Shown one piece after another: positions 15,325-23,820 of a DNA stretch of 45,487 bases. The notes beneath the pieces are model-generated. The model searched no databases. It had not been told where the DNA came from and was given only the letters and a program-made list of their open reading frames with translations. The DNA comes from JASFTV01 sp050050615 (GTDB taxonomy: Bacteria > Desulfobacterota > DSM-4660 > Desulfatiglandales > HGW-15). A program made the translations under genes and the position numbers. Each line of letters begins with the position of its first letter. The first letter of the stretch is position 1. The stretch spans positions 1 through 45,487 of the forward strand of contig JASFTV010000002.1 of the NCBI GenBank assembly GCA_050050615.1, written 5' to 3'.

Positions 15325-15551
15325 TGCCAATTTGAGCCATCAACAATTACTATACAGAAAAATCTCTGTGAAAGACCATATATATTGCTTTTTACAGAAT
15401 TTTGCTCTATTGTTGTTGTATCACTTCGGCTGAATGATTTTGATCAACAGCGGAAAGAGTAAATGCGATCTATGTCGAACGGAATTTTCTGACCTTTAAC
15501 TTAATTTTATCTAAAATAATAAAATATAACTTATTAAAAATCAATCGAAAA
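15302..15551. other. Presumed attI / integrase promoter region
   Basis: The AT-rich stretch between the first cassette and intI should hold attI, Pc and the integrase promoter. Several GTTRRRY-like words occur (for example GTTGATC near 15450, GTTAAAG near 15497, read on the minus strand), but none stands out as the attI core. No SOS/LexA box of the CTGT-N8-ACAG type was found. Confidence 0.4.
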
Positions 15552-16520
15552 ATGGCAAAAAGCCCACCAAAACTGCTGAACCAGGTGCGGGAGAAAATCC
15601 GGCTAAAGCATTACTCCATTAGAACAGAGCGGGCCTACGTTGCCTGGATCAAGCGTTTCATCTTGTTCCACAAGAAAAAGCACCTCCTGAGCATGGGGAA
15701 ATCCGAGGTTGAAGCCTTTCTCACCTATCTCGCCGTAAAGCGCAAAGTTTCCTCATCCACGCAAAACCAGGCCTTTAACGCCATCCTTTTCCTCTACAGG
15801 GACGTATTGAACAAGGATCTGGAGGGCAACGTCGATGCTGTTCGGGCAAAGAAACCGAAGCGATTACCCACAGTCATGACGCGAGAGGAGGCCATGGCTG
15901 TCATCCAATCCCTGCCCGGTGTGTATCAATTGATGGGAAAGCTCCTCTACGGCAGCGGGCTTCGTCTTATGGAATGTATGAGACTGAGGGTCAAGGATAT
16001 CGATTTTCAAAGGAATCAGATCCTTGTTCGCGATACAAAGGGTATGAAGGATCGGATCACGATGCTCCCTGAATCCGTGAAACCTGCACTCAGGGAAAAT
16101 CTGGAGAGGTGCAGAAAAATCCATCAAAAGGACCTGGAGGATGGTGGGGGTCGCGTCTACATGCCCCAGGTTTTGGCCAAAAAGTATCCAAATGCTGCCC
16201 GGCAGTGGGCCTGGCAGTATGTCTTCCCGGCAAAGAGCCTTTCCCAAGACCCAAGGAGCGGTGAGAGGAGACGCCATCACGTGCACGAAAATGCGCTTCA
16301 AAAAGCCGTCAAGAAAGTGGTTCGGCTTGCGGGTATCCATAAGCATGTGACCTGCCGCACTTTCAGGCACAGCTTCGCTACCCATCTGCTCGAGGATGGG
16401 TATGAGATCCGGACGGTCCAGGAGTTGCTGGGGCACAAGGATGTGAACACCACGATGATTTACACCCATGTGCTCAACAGGGTTGCCAGGGCGGTGAAAA
16501 GCCCGTTGGATACCCCCTAG
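15552..16520 (+). CDS. intI: Integron integrase IntI (tyrosine recombinase)
   Basis: A 322-residue tyrosine recombinase that should join attI and attC sites. The N-terminal SAM-like domain starts KLLNQVREKIRLKHYSIRTE as in IntI. The IntI-specific insert is present (about 203-235: PQVLAKKYPNAARQWAWQYV then DPRSGERRRHH), which separates it from XerC/D. Catalytic residues seen: R138 (GSGLRLME), K163/K166 (TKGMKDR), R272 (FRHSF), H295 (LLGHKD), Y304 (MIYTHV). The first HxxR position is R269 rather than His (codon CGC, 16356-16358), so activity is doubtful. The end, KSPLD, is conserved. No good ribosome site precedes the ATG. Transcribed away from the cassettes. Confidence 0.95.
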   Translation: MAKSPPKLLNQVREKIRLKHYSIRTERAYVAWIKRFILFHKKKHLLSMGKSEVEAFLTYLAVKRKVSSSTQNQAFNAILFLYRDVLNKDLEGNVDAVRAKKPKRLPTVMTREEAMAVIQSLPGVYQLMGKLLYGSGLRLMECMRLRVKDIDFQRNQILVRDTKGMKDRITMLPESVKPALRENLERCRKIHQKDLEDGGGRVYMPQVLAKKYPNAARQWAWQYVFPAKSLSQDPRSGERRRHHVHENALQKAVKKVVRLAGIHKHVTCRTFRHSFATHLLEDGYEIRTVQELLGHKDVNTTMIYTHVLNRVARAVKSPLDTP

Positions 16521-16811
16521 GGTGGAATACTGGAACAGTGGAATAGTGAGAAAGCGGGGAACAAAGGATACGGAGACGCGAGGCAAAAGGGAGAGGACAA
16601 ATCCGTCCCGGCTTCCCTTTACGAAAGGGAAGAGCCCATGCAAAAATAGAGCATGAAGCACCGATTCGTTTTTGGACAAGAACGAGAGCAGGGGAGGTTA
16701 CAAAACGGCGTGTGGTTGGATGGATCTAAGAGGGCGCAGAAAAATAGTGTAGCATGAGTGCGGATGCGTGGATGGTTAACCCAGATCACAATGACAAACG
16801 GCGAATGACTA

Positions 16812-17909
16812 ATGACAATTCTTGACTGGTCGCAGTTGCACGAAAAAAGCGTATTTACGCCTATGACCCCGCTCCTGGCCCTTTTCTCTTTTCTCTACGG
16901 TGTGGGAATCAGGATCAGGGTGAGGGCGTATGGCGGAGTCAGGCGGAAATCCCTCCCTGGTTTTGTTGTCAGCGTCGGCAATCTGACAGCCGGGGGAACC
17001 GGAAAGACGCCGGCAGCCTGCATGTTGGCTGAATGGGCCTTGGGCGAGGGATATGGCGTGGCTATTCTCTCCAGGGGTTATGGCGGCCACCCTATGAAAC
17101 AAGTTCTTGAGGTCACTGACGGACATGGCATAAACCCCACTCCGGCTGAAGCGGGGGACGAGCCTTTTCTCCTTGCACAAAGACTCCGGGGGGTGCCCAT
17201 ATTCATATCCAAGAGCCGCTACCAAGCCGGCTTGTTGGCTCATAAGAAATACCGAACCAACTTTTACATCCTTGACGATGGCTTCCAGCACCTGCCCCTT
17301 AAAAGAGACCTTGATCTGGTTCTAATGGATGCTAGAAGCCCGTTCGGAAACGGTCACCTCTTGCCATGGGGCCCCTTGAGGGAGCCTCCAAGCCATCTCA
17401 AGAGGGCGGATGCCTTTGTCATCACCCGATCCGGACAGCGTGCCTCTGAAGGCGTCCACGATTCGATCCGCTTCCTCAAACAGCGGTTCCCGGGCAAACC
17501 CGTCTTTGGGAGCGAGCACGTTCCTGAAAGCGTTGTTTTTCCGAATGAGGATACGGGTTACGATACCGGATTCTTAAAGGGAAAACGGGCCATAGCCTTT
17601 GCGGGGATCGCGCGACCTGATCTGTTCAAGGATACCCTGATCAATCTCGGAACTGATTTGGTGATGTTCAGGGGTTTCAGAGATCACCACCCGTTCACGC
17701 AGTCGGAGATCCAAGGCTTGGTCGCCGAAAAGGAGCGACTGAAAGCCGATTGCCTCCTGACCACTGAAAAGGACTGGGTACGACTGGAAAATCTCGCTGG
17801 GGAATACCCAGATCTGGGCTATCTGAGGATAAAGTTCAGCCTTCTGGATAGGGAGGAGGAATTTTTCGGAATAATCAAAGAAAAGGCCGGAAAAGCGCTG
17901 CGCGCTTAA
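16812..17909 (+). CDS. lpxK: Tetraacyldisaccharide 4'-kinase
   Basis: Phosphorylates the 4' position of the lipid A disaccharide at the inner membrane, a late step of the Raetz pathway. The Walker A motif GNLTAGGTGKT is at 56-66, preceded by a hydrophobic N-terminal anchor (LLALFSFLYGVGI). SRGYGG, DDGFQHLPLKRDLDLVLMDA and TTEKDWVRL are family signatures. 365 residues is slightly longer than usual. It opens a + strand lipid A/heptose cluster. The 290 bases between intI and this gene hold nothing recognisable, and the ribosome site is weak. Confidence 0.93.
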   Translation: MTILDWSQLHEKSVFTPMTPLLALFSFLYGVGIRIRVRAYGGVRRKSLPGFVVSVGNLTAGGTGKTPAACMLAEWALGEGYGVAILSRGYGGHPMKQVLEVTDGHGINPTPAEAGDEPFLLAQRLRGVPIFISKSRYQAGLLAHKKYRTNFYILDDGFQHLPLKRDLDLVLMDARSPFGNGHLLPWGPLREPPSHLKRADAFVITRSGQRASEGVHDSIRFLKQRFPGKPVFGSEHVPESVVFPNEDTGYDTGFLKGKRAIAFAGIARPDLFKDTLINLGTDLVMFRGFRDHHPFTQSEIQGLVAEKERLKADCLLTTEKDWVRLENLAGEYPDLGYLRIKFSLLDREEEFFGIIKEKAGKALRA

Positions 17910-18277
17910 ATGCCAAATGAATGACAGCGCTCAAAGCCAAGCAATGACGAAAAGACGAAAAGTCGAAAGCACGGAAGATGAGGGTACTTTGGAAGAATTC
18001 AGTTTCGAAAAAATAAAATTGTTACAAGATTTTATATAACGCGAGGTTATCGCTCCCATGGCGAGAGTCGTGAACTGATTTCGCGTTTTCTTAATTTCGT
18101 GCTTTCGTGATTAAGTTTTTCCTTTACGGGTTCTGGCATTTCATCTTTGGATTTTGACATTCATGTGGACTTTGAGCTTTGGAATTTGGAATTATCCTTG
18201 TACATCATGCTCTTGACGTTTTATGCTTCCGGGACCTCTGTGTTCCCGACTTCATGTAAGATAGAAACAAAGGCACT
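17910..18277. other. Intergenic stretch, nothing recognised
   Basis: 368 bases, AT-rich with short direct repetitions around GAAAAGACGAAAAGTCG. No gene, terminator or dispersed repeat was found. Confidence 0.5.
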
Positions 18278-19210
18278 ATGATTTACAGATTGCTCCGTAC
18301 GATTGTTCTGTTGATATCCTACATACCTTTCCCGGTTGGCCAGTTTCTGGGAAGGATCTTGGGGACAGCCGTCTCTGTGGTTCCTATGATACGAACCGGC
18401 GTGGTGCTCGAAAATATCCAGCAAAGCTTTGACGGGTTGATGGGAAAGGGTGAGGCCAAGAAACTTCTTCGCAGGGTTTTTATGCACTTCGGCCAGATGG
18501 TATTTGAAGTTCCCCATGTCTTGAGGCTTAGCCCTGTGAACCTCGATAAATATGTCATCATTGACGGAGAAGAAAACCTGCGAGATGCGATCAAGAAAGG
18601 AAGAGGGGCTTTTGTCCTTACCGGACACTTCGGCAATTGGGAATTGATGTCCGGTGCCGTGGCGCTCCGTTTCGGGAATGCAGCGGTCGTTGCCAGGCCC
18701 TTTGATTTCAAGCCTCTTGATCGACTGATGCTTGACCTGCGTTCACGGTTCGACACAGAGGTGGTATACAAACACCGCGCCATGAGACGCCTTGTTCAGC
18801 TCGTCAAAGAAAAAAAGATGGTGGGCATTCTCCTGGACCAGAATGTGGATTGGTACGAGGGGGCTTTTGTGAATTTCCTGGGAAGGCGGGCCTGCACCAA
18901 CAAGGGCTTGGCTCTCATGGCATTAAGGTTTGGCACCCCAGTCGTCCCGGTCTTCTCGTTGAGGCAGAAAGACGGTCGCTATCGAATCGTTATTGAAAGA
19001 GAGGTAAACCTGATCATAACGGGTGACAGAACCCGGGACATAGAGGAGAATACGGCCCTTTTCACCGCGATCATCGAGGCTTATGTCCGGAAATATCCTG
19101 ACCACTGGTTCTGGTTCCACAGGCGATGGAAAACGCGGCCGTACTGTCCCCTGCCGGAGGATTTTTATTCCTCCTCCCCTAGCCCATCGCGGCAAGAGGC
19201 TGTGGCATAA
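18278..19210 (+). CDS. Lipid A biosynthesis acyltransferase (LpxL/HtrB family)
   Basis: The 310-residue membrane-bound acyltransferase adds a secondary acyl chain to lipid A. One N-terminal hydrophobic segment (LLRTIVLLISYIPF) anchors it. The catalytic HxxxxE-type motif is TGHFGNWEL. ILLDQNVDWYEGAFVNFLGR is the second family motif, and PDHWFWFHRRWKTRP near the C-terminus is typical of LpxL-type proteins. AAAGG lies before the ATG. It sits between lpxK and waaF, consistent with the role. Which acyl position it serves is unknown. Confidence 0.92.
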   Translation: MIYRLLRTIVLLISYIPFPVGQFLGRILGTAVSVVPMIRTGVVLENIQQSFDGLMGKGEAKKLLRRVFMHFGQMVFEVPHVLRLSPVNLDKYVIIDGEENLRDAIKKGRGAFVLTGHFGNWELMSGAVALRFGNAAVVARPFDFKPLDRLMLDLRSRFDTEVVYKHRAMRRLVQLVKEKKMVGILLDQNVDWYEGAFVNFLGRRACTNKGLALMALRFGTPVVPVFSLRQKDGRYRIVIEREVNLIITGDRTRDIEENTALFTAIIEAYVRKYPDHWFWFHRRWKTRPYCPLPEDFYSSSPSPSRQEAVA

Positions 19211-19285
19211 TGTCATTGTGAGTCCCGCTCGGCAGGATCCAAGGGGAGCGGGTGGTGAGCGAACAAGATTTTCAATAAGACGAAT

Positions 19286-20359
19286 ATGATGAAGGTTTCA
19301 GGGCACTTACCCATCGATAAATTGAAGATTCATCGCATCCTCATCCGGGCTACGAACTGGGTGGGTGATGTGGTGATGACCATGCCAGCTCTCGAGGCTG
19401 TGAGAGAACATTTTCCAGATCGCTTCATAACGGTTCTGGCACGGCCGTGGGTAGTCTCCCTCTTTGAGAACCACCCCGCCGTCGATCAAGTGATTCCCTT
19501 TATGAAAGAAGGAGGATATCTAAAAGATCTTGTCAAAATCTTCAGGCAAGCTGCTCTGATTCGGAGGCTTCGCTTCGATCTTGCCGTGCTCTTCCAGAAT
19601 GCTTTTGAGGCGGCCATGCTCACCTATCTGGGTGGCATCAGATACAGGGTAGGCTATAACACGGATGGCAGGGGGTTTCTTTTGTCCCACGCCGTGGTCA
19701 GAGACAGAGAGACCCTGAGACAACATCAGGTGGAGTACTACCTCTCGATGCTGCGGGCCATGGGCTGGGAAGCGCGGAGCAGAGATCCTTCCCTTTTTGT
19801 AGCTGATAAGCATGTGGAGGCTGTCCAGTCGCTCCTTGAATCACACGGCATTCATCATGATGACCGCCTTCTGGGCCTGAGCCCTGGCGCCATCTTCGGC
19901 CCGGCCAAGCGCTGGCCCATTGAAAGATTCGCGGCCATAGGGGATTGGGCCGTTGAGAGATGGGGGACAAAGGTGCTTGTCATAGGGAGCGAAGCGGAGA
20001 ACGATCTGTGTGAAGCATTGGGCCGATCCATGAAACATAAGGCATTGAATCTTTGCGGAATGACGAACCTCGGGGAAGCGATGGCCCTCATCAAAAGATG
20101 CTACTTTTTTGTGTGCAATGATTCGGGGCTCATGCACGTTGCAACTGCTCTGAACGTGCCAACCGTCGCCATTTTCGGATCCACCGATCCTGTGGCCACG
20201 GGGCCCCGAGGCAAACACGCAAAGATTGTCAGAGAAGAGATGGATTGTTCCCCCTGTCTTAAACCTGAATGTTCCATCGGTTACCGCTGCTTGTTTGCCA
20301 TTGAGCCTGAAGATGTATGGAAAGAGATGGAAAACTTAAGAGAAAACCAAGTCCGGTAG
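19286..20359 (+). CDS. waaF: Lipopolysaccharide heptosyltransferase II
   Basis: A GT9 family glycosyltransferase, 357 residues, transferring the second L-glycero-D-manno-heptose to the inner core. ILIRATNWVGDVVMTMPALE is the N-terminal signature. GLSPGAIFGPAKRWP and FVCNDSGLMHVATALNVPTV in the C-terminal domain bind the ADP-heptose donor. FGSTDPVATGP and CSPCLKPEC near the end are typical of heptosyltransferases. A second ATG directly follows the first. It lies upstream of gmhB and waaC. Confidence 0.94.
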   Translation: MMKVSGHLPIDKLKIHRILIRATNWVGDVVMTMPALEAVREHFPDRFITVLARPWVVSLFENHPAVDQVIPFMKEGGYLKDLVKIFRQAALIRRLRFDLAVLFQNAFEAAMLTYLGGIRYRVGYNTDGRGFLLSHAVVRDRETLRQHQVEYYLSMLRAMGWEARSRDPSLFVADKHVEAVQSLLESHGIHHDDRLLGLSPGAIFGPAKRWPIERFAAIGDWAVERWGTKVLVIGSEAENDLCEALGRSMKHKALNLCGMTNLGEAMALIKRCYFFVCNDSGLMHVATALNVPTVAIFGSTDPVATGPRGKHAKIVREEMDCSPCLKPECSIGYRCLFAIEPEDVWKEMENLRENQVR

Positions 20360-20544
20360 AGTCAAACGAACAGGTTGGCACTTTGACCGGAGGGTTCTAG
20401 AAATTGGCTTTTTATGAGTATAATTCAGGGATTGAGGAATTGAGGTATTCATTCATGGGTCAATCCGTAAGTTCCTGAATTCCCGTGTTCTTCTCGTGCT
20501 GATGCTGTGAAGAAAGACGAGCATTTAACCACTGAGGACGCAAT

Positions 20545-21123
20545 ATGAAAAAACCTGCTGTTTTTATTGATCGAGACGGCACCATCAACGAACAGATGGG
20601 GTACATTAACCATCTGAGCCGGTTTGTCATCCTTCCCGGTGTGCCTGAGGCCGTAAGGCTTTTAAATCAAAATGATTTTCTCGTTATCATTGTCTCCAAC
20701 CAATCGGGGGTGGCCCGCGGCTATCACCCTATTGACCTGGTTGACGAGGTGCACGCGTTGCTGCAAAATATCCTGAGGGAAGAAGCGGCTTTCATCGATG
20801 GCATCTTCTTCTGCCCGCATCATCCCAGCGGAATTGTCCCGAAATACACCGGCGAGTGTGATTGCAGGAAGCCTAAAACGGGTCTCATTGATCAGGCTTG
20901 TAAGGGCTTTGACATTGACCCTGTAAACTCTTATGCTGTTGGGGACCGGTACACCGATGTAGAACTCGCGCATCGTGCCGGCATGAAAGGGATTCTGGTC
21001 AAAACCGGCTATGGCTTGGGAGAAATAGCCCATGTTCTTCCTATCCAGTCCCGGCAGCCTGTTCACATTGCTCAGGATCTCCTGGATGCCGTTCAATGGA
21101 TATTGGGACGGGAGTCAGGATGA
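20545..21123 (+). CDS. gmhB: D-glycero-beta-D-manno-heptose-1,7-bisphosphate 7-phosphatase
   Basis: A HAD phosphatase making ADP-heptose precursor. FIDRDGTINEQ has the nucleophile D9 and D11. SNQSGVARG is motif II and CDCRKPKTG contains the motif III Lys. Zinc ligands typical of GmhB are visible: C90 and H92 in CPHHPSG, and C105 and C107. GDRYTDVELA is motif IV. 192 residues is the usual length. GAGG precedes the ATG. Placed between the two heptosyltransferase genes. Confidence 0.94.
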   Translation: MKKPAVFIDRDGTINEQMGYINHLSRFVILPGVPEAVRLLNQNDFLVIIVSNQSGVARGYHPIDLVDEVHALLQNILREEAAFIDGIFFCPHHPSGIVPKYTGECDCRKPKTGLIDQACKGFDIDPVNSYAVGDRYTDVELAHRAGMKGILVKTGYGLGEIAHVLPIQSRQPVHIAQDLLDAVQWILGRESG

Positions 21124-21205
21124 AACCTCGTGTCAGATTTCTCGCGGCGTTTATCCCCTCGGCAGGCTCCAAGTGCATCCGAGGGCTCGAAATGACACTT
21201 CATGC
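21124..21205. repeat. Partial MITE-like repeat A4
   Basis: Degenerate remnant of family A, starting right at the gmhB stop: AGATTTCTC, then a TTTATCCCCTCGGCAGGCTC stretch and GGGCTCGAAATGACA. It has the orientation of copy A3 and no terminal inverted repeats. Confidence 0.5.
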
Positions 21206-21276
21206 CGAAAACAGTGTTGTGACACAGTCTCTTTTGAAGGAGGAAGGGAGAGTGGGGAGGACGTGATATTGCCCGT

Positions 21277-22326
21277 ATGACAGAAAATCTGAAAAGCATT
21301 CTTATCATAAAACTGAGCGCGATTGGGGATGTGGTTCATACCCTGCCTCTTTTGGAGGTTCTCAGAAAGAATTTTCCTGATGCCCGGATTGATTGGCTTG
21401 TGGAAGAAGAGGCTAGCCAAATCATTGAGGGGCATGAAGCGCTCAATCACCTCATTGTCTCTCAGCGAAAATCCTGGCAGAAAAAGCTCCTCAGGCCGGG
21501 GGGGCAAGTATCGGCTCTCAAAGAGATAAGGCGGTTCCTCAAAGAGCTACGTTCAGAGGCGTACGACCTCGTGATCGACCTTCAAGGGCTCTTCAAAAGT
21601 GGTCTCCTGACAGGCCTTTCCAGGGGACGAAGAAAAATCGGGTTTACGTTCGGGAGGGAGGGTAGTTCCCTTTTCTTGACGGAAAAGCCGCTTGCCGTGA
21701 ACATTGACCAACATGCCATAGACCGGTATATGAAGGCGGTGGAATATCTCAACTGCAGCAAAGATTCATGGAAAGGGCATATTCCCATCCGGCCCTCTGA
21801 TAAACAACCTATTGATCGACACCTTGATGAAAACGGCCTGAGTGGAAAGGGCCTTGTGGCGATCAATCCCATGGCCCGGTGGAAGACAAAACTCTGGGAA
21901 CCCCAGCGCTTTGCGGCCCTGGCGGACAGAATACAAAAAGAGCTATCCTGCAAGGTCGTATTCACAGGGAGTGGACATGATCGCCTTGCTATTGATAGAA
22001 TAATAAGTTACATGAAAGAAAGGCCTCTTAACCTGGCTGGCAAAACCGGTTTAAGGGAGTTGGCCTATCTGTATTCCGCGTGCCCAATTGCCATCACGAC
22101 AGACACAGGGCCGATGCATATAGCAGCAGCCATGGGCACATCCGTTGTTGCCCTCTTTGGACCGACGGCCCCGCAGCGAACCGGCCCATACGGAAAGGGA
22201 CATCAAGTTATCAGGGAAGATATAGAATGCAGCCCTTGCTTCAAAAAGAGATGCGGCCACATGACGTGTATGAAGGAGATAACGGTAGAGAGGGTTTTTG
22301 AATCTGCTCGACAAATTATGATGTAA
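21277..22326 (+). CDS. waaC: Lipopolysaccharide heptosyltransferase I
   Basis: A GT9 enzyme, 349 residues, adding the first heptose to Kdo2-lipid A. ILIIKLSAIGDVVHTLPLLE is the WaaC N-terminal signature and IDWLVEEEASQIIEGH follows. AINPMARWKTKLWEPQRFAA and ITTDTGPMHIAAAMGTSVVA form the donor site. The end holds CSPCFKKRCGHMTCM. GGGGAGG lies about 15 bases before the ATG. The last heptose-pathway gene of this cluster. Confidence 0.93.
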   Translation: MTENLKSILIIKLSAIGDVVHTLPLLEVLRKNFPDARIDWLVEEEASQIIEGHEALNHLIVSQRKSWQKKLLRPGGQVSALKEIRRFLKELRSEAYDLVIDLQGLFKSGLLTGLSRGRRKIGFTFGREGSSLFLTEKPLAVNIDQHAIDRYMKAVEYLNCSKDSWKGHIPIRPSDKQPIDRHLDENGLSGKGLVAINPMARWKTKLWEPQRFAALADRIQKELSCKVVFTGSGHDRLAIDRIISYMKERPLNLAGKTGLRELAYLYSACPIAITTDTGPMHIAAAMGTSVVALFGPTAPQRTGPYGKGHQVIREDIECSPCFKKRCGHMTCMKEITVERVFESARQIMM

Positions 22327-22338
22327 AGGAGAGCTGTC

Positions 22339-22512
22339 ATGGCGATCAGCAAAGAATTGCTGGATATTTTGGCATGCCCAAAATGCAAAGGCGATATCTA
22401 TCTGAATGATAGCGGGGACGGACTGATCTGTGAGAACTGCAAACTTCGCTACGAGATAAAAGACGATATCCCGATTATGCTCATTGATGAAGCAACGCCA
22501 ATCGACCTGTAA
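22339..22512 (+). CDS. Trm112-like zinc-ribbon protein
   Basis: A 57-residue protein, MAISKELLDILACPKCKG at the start and CENCKLRYEIKDDIPIML later. The two CxxC pairs form a zinc ribbon of the Trm112/YcaR family. In many proteobacteria ycaR lies between lpxK and kdsB; here it closes the heptose cluster. The family's general role is to activate methyltransferases; a role in LPS synthesis is only suggested by position. AAAGGAGAG precedes the ATG, 12 bases after waaC. Confidence 0.88.
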   Translation: MAISKELLDILACPKCKGDIYLNDSGDGLICENCKLRYEIKDDIPIMLIDEATPIDL

Positions 22513-22626
22513 GGCATCGGGTAAGTGTCTGCTAGTTGTTGTATTCACCCCAATCCTCTCGTTCGGCTGCCCTCGGCAAAGGCAACCGAAGGATTTGGAG
22601 GGTAAGTCTTACCTAGGAGCCACATA

Positions 22627-23658
22627 ATGAAATACAATAGGATTGCATTGATTTTTCCAGGACAAGGTTCCCAATACGTTGGCATGGGAAAAGAACTATA
22701 TGACGAATTCAAGGTAGCCAGAGATGTCTATGAGCAGGCGAGTTCCGTGCTGGGTTACGATATCGCTGAAAAATGCTTTAGGAAACCGATGCTTGGAAGG
22801 AAAATTATGCACAGGACAGATCTGGATAAAACCATCTTTACCCAGCCCGCTGTGCTGACTACCAGCTATGCATGTTACAAAGTCTTCGAGGAGATGTGTC
22901 GCAACAACGATATCGATCTAAATATTTGCCTCTTGGCGGGCCATAGCCTTGGAGAATATACAGCCTTGATGGTTTCAGGAGCACTGGATTTTGAAACTTG
23001 TGTACATCTTGTTCAGAAAAGGGCAACTTTCATTACAGACTTTAGTGTTTCTTACCCCCATGCAGGGCTCATGGCCATTGTCAACAGGGGCAAGGGGCTT
23101 GACTACCGTGAAATAGACAAACTATGTAAAGATGCCCAGGTGTATGTGACATTGATTAACACGAGAAGCCAGATCGTTGTCGGAGGATTCAAGAAAAACC
23201 TGGAAGACATGTCCAAGAAACTGAAGAAGGAAGGTATGATTGCAACGCATCTGAGGGTAGAAGGGCCTTTTCATACCCCCCTAATGAAGCCGGCCGCTGA
23301 CAAATTCAAGAAAGAACTCTACGGGAGTCATATCTCCATCGCCATGAAACCGGTCATAGCCAATGTGACAACAGAAGCTATCGTAGACCCCAGTCACATC
23401 AAAAACGAACTCTATGAGCAGATTTACACGTGTGTGGACTGGCGGCGTTCCGTGGAGAAGATGATCGAAAACGGCGTAGATCTGTTCATCGAGGTTGGGC
23501 CCAAAAAAGTTTTGAGTACCATGATCAAGGACATTGATCCTTCTGTGCCGAAACTAAACATTGAAGATTCGGCATCGCTCCGAAGCACAATGAAAGAATT
23601 GGGGGTCGAAATTAAGGGTGATGATAAGGCCCCTCAAGATCATAACAAGAAATCCTGA
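22627..23658 (+). CDS. ACP S-malonyltransferase (FabD-like)
   Basis: Malonyl-CoA:ACP transacylase family. PGQGSQ at 11-16, nucleophile S107 in GHSLGE, R132 in QKRATF for the malonyl carboxylate and H216 in GPFHTPLM are all present. At 343 residues it is longer than E. coli FabD and has an extra segment (KPMLGRKIMHRTDLDK) and a lysine-rich end. It stands apart from any fab genes and is followed by an HMGL-type gene, so it may serve a special carrier or polyketide-like pathway rather than housekeeping FAS. TAGGAG is upstream. Confidence 0.88.
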   Translation: MKYNRIALIFPGQGSQYVGMGKELYDEFKVARDVYEQASSVLGYDIAEKCFRKPMLGRKIMHRTDLDKTIFTQPAVLTTSYACYKVFEEMCRNNDIDLNICLLAGHSLGEYTALMVSGALDFETCVHLVQKRATFITDFSVSYPHAGLMAIVNRGKGLDYREIDKLCKDAQVYVTLINTRSQIVVGGFKKNLEDMSKKLKKEGMIATHLRVEGPFHTPLMKPAADKFKKELYGSHISIAMKPVIANVTTEAIVDPSHIKNELYEQIYTCVDWRRSVEKMIENGVDLFIEVGPKKVLSTMIKDIDPSVPKLNIEDSASLRSTMKELGVEIKGDDKAPQDHNKKS

Positions 23659-23820
23659 GATCGGAAGCCTCCTTTGATGCCACCTTCAAAGGAGAGGGTG
23701 GTATCTATGTTATAAAAATATTTAGAAGACATTTTAATTAAACGGGTTATTCAGAAAGCCGTAAGATCCTCTCACGTCGGGACATGAAAGGAGTCTGCAA
23801 AAGGGTCACAAGGAATAACC

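Larger units (their letters stand above)
5479..16520. mobile_element. Chromosomal integron: cassette array plus intI
   Basis: The intI gene on + is divergent from a leftward array of minus-strand single genes, the standard integron layout. Six palindromic attC sites of 59-117 bp carry RYYYAAC-like and GTTRRRY-like ends; two have the upstream gene's stop codon inside the site (7061 and 10502). Cassette functions are mutually unrelated and several have their own ribosome sites. The right boundary is the integrase; the left boundary is uncertain and is drawn at the last gene beyond a clear attC. No transposase is present, so this fits a sedentary chromosomal integron rather than a transposon-borne class 1-type element. 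Confidence 0.85.

Noticed and set aside
15864..16679. 271-codon minus-strand frame opposite intI
   Set aside because: Fully antisense to the conserved integrase, composition of a shadow frame, no domain.
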